This document shows, one piece after another, positions 41,569-44,717 of a stretch of 44,717 nt of DNA. This DNA comes from Chloroflexota bacterium. GTDB taxonomy: Bacteria; Chloroflexota; Chloroflexia; Chloroflexales; Roseiflexaceae. Positions within the stretch are counted from its first letter, which is position 1; every line of letters starts with the position of its first letter. The position numbers and the translations under genes are program-made. The DNA is taken from the NCBI GenBank assembly GCA_018969485.1, contig JAGWYG010000021.1, positions 1 to 44,717 on the forward strand, read 5' to 3'. Under the pieces are notes generated by a model. The model saw only the letters and a list, made by a program, of their open reading frames with translations. It did no database searches and had not been told where the DNA came from.

Positions 41569-42765
41569 ATGGTTCACGACCATCACCGCATCCTGATCCT
41601 GACCAGCGACGCCGGCAGTGGCCACCGCAGCGCCGCGCAGGCGCTCGAAGCCGCGCTGGTACAGCGCTACGGCAACGCCGCGCACGTCACGATCAGGAAC
41701 CCGATCCATCACCAGCATGCGCCAGCGGTGCTGCGCAACGCCGAAGGCTTCTATATTGACCTCGTCCGCTACGTGCCAGACGTATACGACTGGCTGCACG
41801 AAGTCACCGATCAGCCACTGCCGGTCGCGCTGGTCTCGCAGGGCGTGCGCCAGGCGACGCACCGGGCGCTGCTCGACATGCTGGCCGACACGCAGCCCGA
41901 CGTGGTGGTGAGCGTCTATCCGTTGTTCACCGCGCTCGTCGCCGCGGCGTATCGCCACAGCAGCGCGCGCCCCGGGCTGGTCACGGTCGTCACCGATCTG
42001 GGGGCAGTTCACCGGTTCTGGTTCGACCGCCACGATGACCTGTGCGTCGTGCCCACGCTCGAGACGCGCACCAAGGCGATCAACTGCGGCATCGATCCGG
42101 CGCGGGTGGTGATCGCCGGCATTCCGGTGCACCCGCGCTTTGCGGCGCCGCGGGGTAGCGTCAGCGCACTGCGCGCCAGCCTGGGCTGGCACGCCACGCT
42201 GCCGACCGTCCTGCTGATCGGCGGCGGGGCCGGCGTCGGCCGGATCGACGCGATGGCGCGGGCGCTCGATCAATCGGGGCTCGCGATCCAGCTTGCGATC
42301 GTCGCCGGGCGCAACCACGAACTGGCCCGTGCGCTGCGCGGACGCGCCTGGCGCATTCCGACGCACATCTACGACTTTGTGCCACTGGCTGACCTGATGA
42401 TCGCCGCCGACGTGATCGCGACCAAAGCCGGCGGGCTCAGCGTCAGCGAGGCGCTGGCGGTCGGGCGGCCGCTGATGCTCTACGGCGCCGCACCGGCGCA
42501 GGAGTCGGGCAACCTGAGCTACGTCGTCGGCCACGGCGCCGGCGTGCATGTCAACGACCCCGAGAGCTTCGTGGCGCATCTGGCCGGCTGGCTGCAGGAT
42601 CCCGCGGCGCTGGCGCGGGCCGCGCGGGCGGCGCAGACGCTCGGCCGGCCCCATGCGGCCAGTCAGATCGCCGAGCTCACCTGGCGGATCGGCAGCGATC
42701 GGCCGCGCGCGACGCTGCTCGGATCGCGCAGCGGGCTCAGCCGGCGCATCGCGCCGTGGTTCTGA
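41569..42765 (+). CDS. MGDG-synthase/UgtP-like glycosyltransferase (GT28)
   Basis: A 398-residue glycosyltransferase expected to move galactose or glucose from UDP-sugar to diacylglycerol at the membrane. N-terminal motif ILILTSDAGSGHRSAAQALE and DVVVSVYPLFTALVAAAYRH, TVVTDLGAVHRFWFDRHDDL belong to the MGDG_synth domain. The C-terminal GT-B half has VLLIGGGAGVGRIDAMARAL, YDFVPLADLMIAADVIATKA and GGLSVSEALAVGRPLML, which binds the nucleotide sugar. No transmembrane helix, as in relatives. ATG 41569 has AAGGAG at 5 nt. Its stop codon lies inside the first of three icd-derived repeats. Sugar donor not predictable. Confidence 0.9.
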   Translation: MVHDHHRILILTSDAGSGHRSAAQALEAALVQRYGNAAHVTIRNPIHHQHAPAVLRNAEGFYIDLVRYVPDVYDWLHEVTDQPLPVALVSQGVRQATHRALLDMLADTQPDVVVSVYPLFTALVAAAYRHSSARPGLVTVVTDLGAVHRFWFDRHDDLCVVPTLETRTKAINCGIDPARVVIAGIPVHPRFAAPRGSVSALRASLGWHATLPTVLLIGGGAGVGRIDAMARALDQSGLAIQLAIVAGRNHELARALRGRAWRIPTHIYDFVPLADLMIAADVIATKAGGLSVSEALAVGRPLMLYGAAPAQESGNLSYVVGHGAGVHVNDPESFVAHLAGWLQDPAALARAARAAQTLGRPHAASQIAELTWRIGSDRPRATLLGSRSGLSRRIAPWF

Positions 42766-42913
42766 GCCGCATCGAGACTGGGATGGCGCGGCGCACCCGG
42801 GATCGTGCAATCACCGGGTGCGCCCGCCGCCGCTGCCCCATCGCCGCGATCAGCGCATCGGCGAACTCCGGGGTCTTCACCTCGCGTGCCCCCGCCATCG
42901 GTCGGGCGAAGGC
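42761..42913. repeat. icd 3'-end tandem repeat, copy 1 (153 bp)
   Basis: Starts tctgagccgcatcgagactg, so it contains the glycosyltransferase stop. It then carries a perfect 10-bp hairpin (42791-42800 with 42814-42823) and, on the minus strand, a decayed copy of the icd C-terminus (ARPMAGAREVKTPEFADALI). A 5-nt deletion removes the icd stop in this copy. Confidence 0.92.
42791..42823. terminator. Bidirectional terminator hairpin, copy 1
   Basis: gcgcacccgg / ccgggtgcgc, 10 bp perfect, 13-nt loop. Versions with one G-T pair recur at 42944-42976 and 43102-43134. Placed between convergent genes. Confidence 0.6.
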
Positions 42914-43071
42914 TCTGAGCCGCATCGAGGCTGGGATGGCGCGGCGCGCCCGGGATCGTGCAATCACCGGGTGCGCCCGCCGCCGCTGCATCAGCCCATC
43001 GCCGCGATCAGCGCGTCGGCGAACTCCGGGGTCTTCACCTCGCGTGCCCCCGCCATCGGTCGGGCGAAGGC
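42914..43071. repeat. icd 3'-end tandem repeat, copy 2 (158 bp)
   Basis: Same unit with the icd-like stop retained (42991-42993). Reads GAREVKTPEFADALIAAMG where true icd has [19 protein letters not shown]. It is more similar to copy 1 than to the authentic end, so the two outer copies share a history. Confidence 0.92.
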
Positions 43072-43148
43072 TCTGAGCCGCGTCGAGGCTGGGATGGCGC
43101 GGCGCGCCCGGGATCGTGCAATCACCGGGTGCGCCTGCCGCCGCTGCA

Positions 43149-44459
<1,311 letters not shown>

Positions 44460-44496
44460 GAATTGCCTCCATCACACGACAGACCGTCGTCGCGCC

Positions 44497-44502
44497 ATTA
44501 TA
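44497..44502 (-). promoter_or_regulatory. -10 element of icd
   Basis: Consensus TATAAT on the minus strand (44502-44497), with TGG five bases before it, 38 nt upstream of ATG 44459. No clear -35. Confidence 0.6.
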
Positions 44503-44717
44503 TACCACGCGTCCCGGGCGCTGCGGCGGCTGGCCGCGCGCCGTGCGCGGGCGCGGCTATCGAATGCGCGCGACCTGCTCGCCTTCGCGCTCATGAGGCA
44601 TTGCGCATCGTGCTGCGGTGCTGCGACCGCGGTGGGGCCTGGTGCATCGCCGAGCACGGCCGCCGGCCCGGCGTGCAGCACCGCCCGCCACCACGCCGCC
44701 GGGGGCGCGGCGCCCCC
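44503..44717. other. Right edge of window, no gene assigned
   Basis: About 215 nt of very GC-rich sequence. Ends with a perfect palindrome (44701-44717, gggggcgc-g-gcgccccc) cut by the edge. No recognisable protein motif in any frame. Confidence 0.4.

Noticed and set aside
44472-44681. 69-codon minus-strand frame at the right edge
   Set aside because: Overlaps the consensus TATAAT of icd, has no motif, and its composition is that of non-coding GC-rich DNA.
44701-44717. Perfect palindrome at the window end as a terminator or replication feature
   Set aside because: Only 17 nt, purely G/C and cut by the edge; cannot be interpreted without flanking sequence.

Overview
The window looks like chromosomal DNA of a high-GC bacterium, most likely a member of the Chloroflexota. 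This is inferred from gene content and protein style only: RNase Y next to SpoVS, a long BTAD/AAA/TPR regulator, a monogalactosyldiacylglycerol-synthase-like glycosyltransferase, large GH35/GH106/GH151-like glycosidases and remnants of IS4-type transposases. No rRNA or tRNA gene was seen. Start sites are well supported by GGAGG-type ribosome binding sites, and many promoters look like extended -10 (TGnTAnnnT) elements.

Layout. 1-2.1 kb (minus): aldo/keto reductase, HAD-IIA phosphatase and prolyl-tRNA synthetase (cut by the left edge). 2.1-4.6 kb is a decayed zone: a 42-bp direct repeat, a transposase remnant, a truncated CobW gene behind an intact promoter and Fur/Zur-type operator, an aminotransferase tail, and a frameshifted zinc-ribbon/cold-shock gene. 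4.9-7.3 kb: a membrane protein facing a class-III aminotransferase and a 57-residue membrane peptide. 7.3-13.2 kb: a tight four-gene operon (GH35 glycosidase, helical-repeat protein, glycerol-1-phosphate-dehydrogenase-like enzyme, and a macro domain/coiled coil/DUF4062 fusion). 13.5-16.2 kb (minus): molybdenum-hydroxylase maturation genes (two XdhC-type proteins, MocA, a molybdopterin-binding protein). 16.3-18.3 kb (minus): rny and spoVS.

18.9-28.4 kb holds the strongest candidate for an undescribed system: three co-directional genes encoding a sigma-region-4-like HTH fused to a large unknown protein, a winged-helix-like unknown protein, and a 1,881-residue zinc-ribbon-rich DEAD/DEAH helicase of the DUF1998 type found in Druantia and DISARM defence systems. 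The cassette ends in a hairpin and is followed by a 103-residue orphan gene with its own promoter and terminator.

28.7-44.7 kb: a repeat-rich gap, a SARP-like regulator, three carbohydrate or lipid enzymes (GH151-like, GH106-like, GT28), glutamate dehydrogenase with yraN, a kynurenine-type aminotransferase and NADP isocitrate dehydrogenase. The 3' end of icd has been tandemly triplicated up to the stop codon of the convergent glycosyltransferase gene. A dispersed repeat family occurs in opposite orientations near 29.5 and 41.2 kb.
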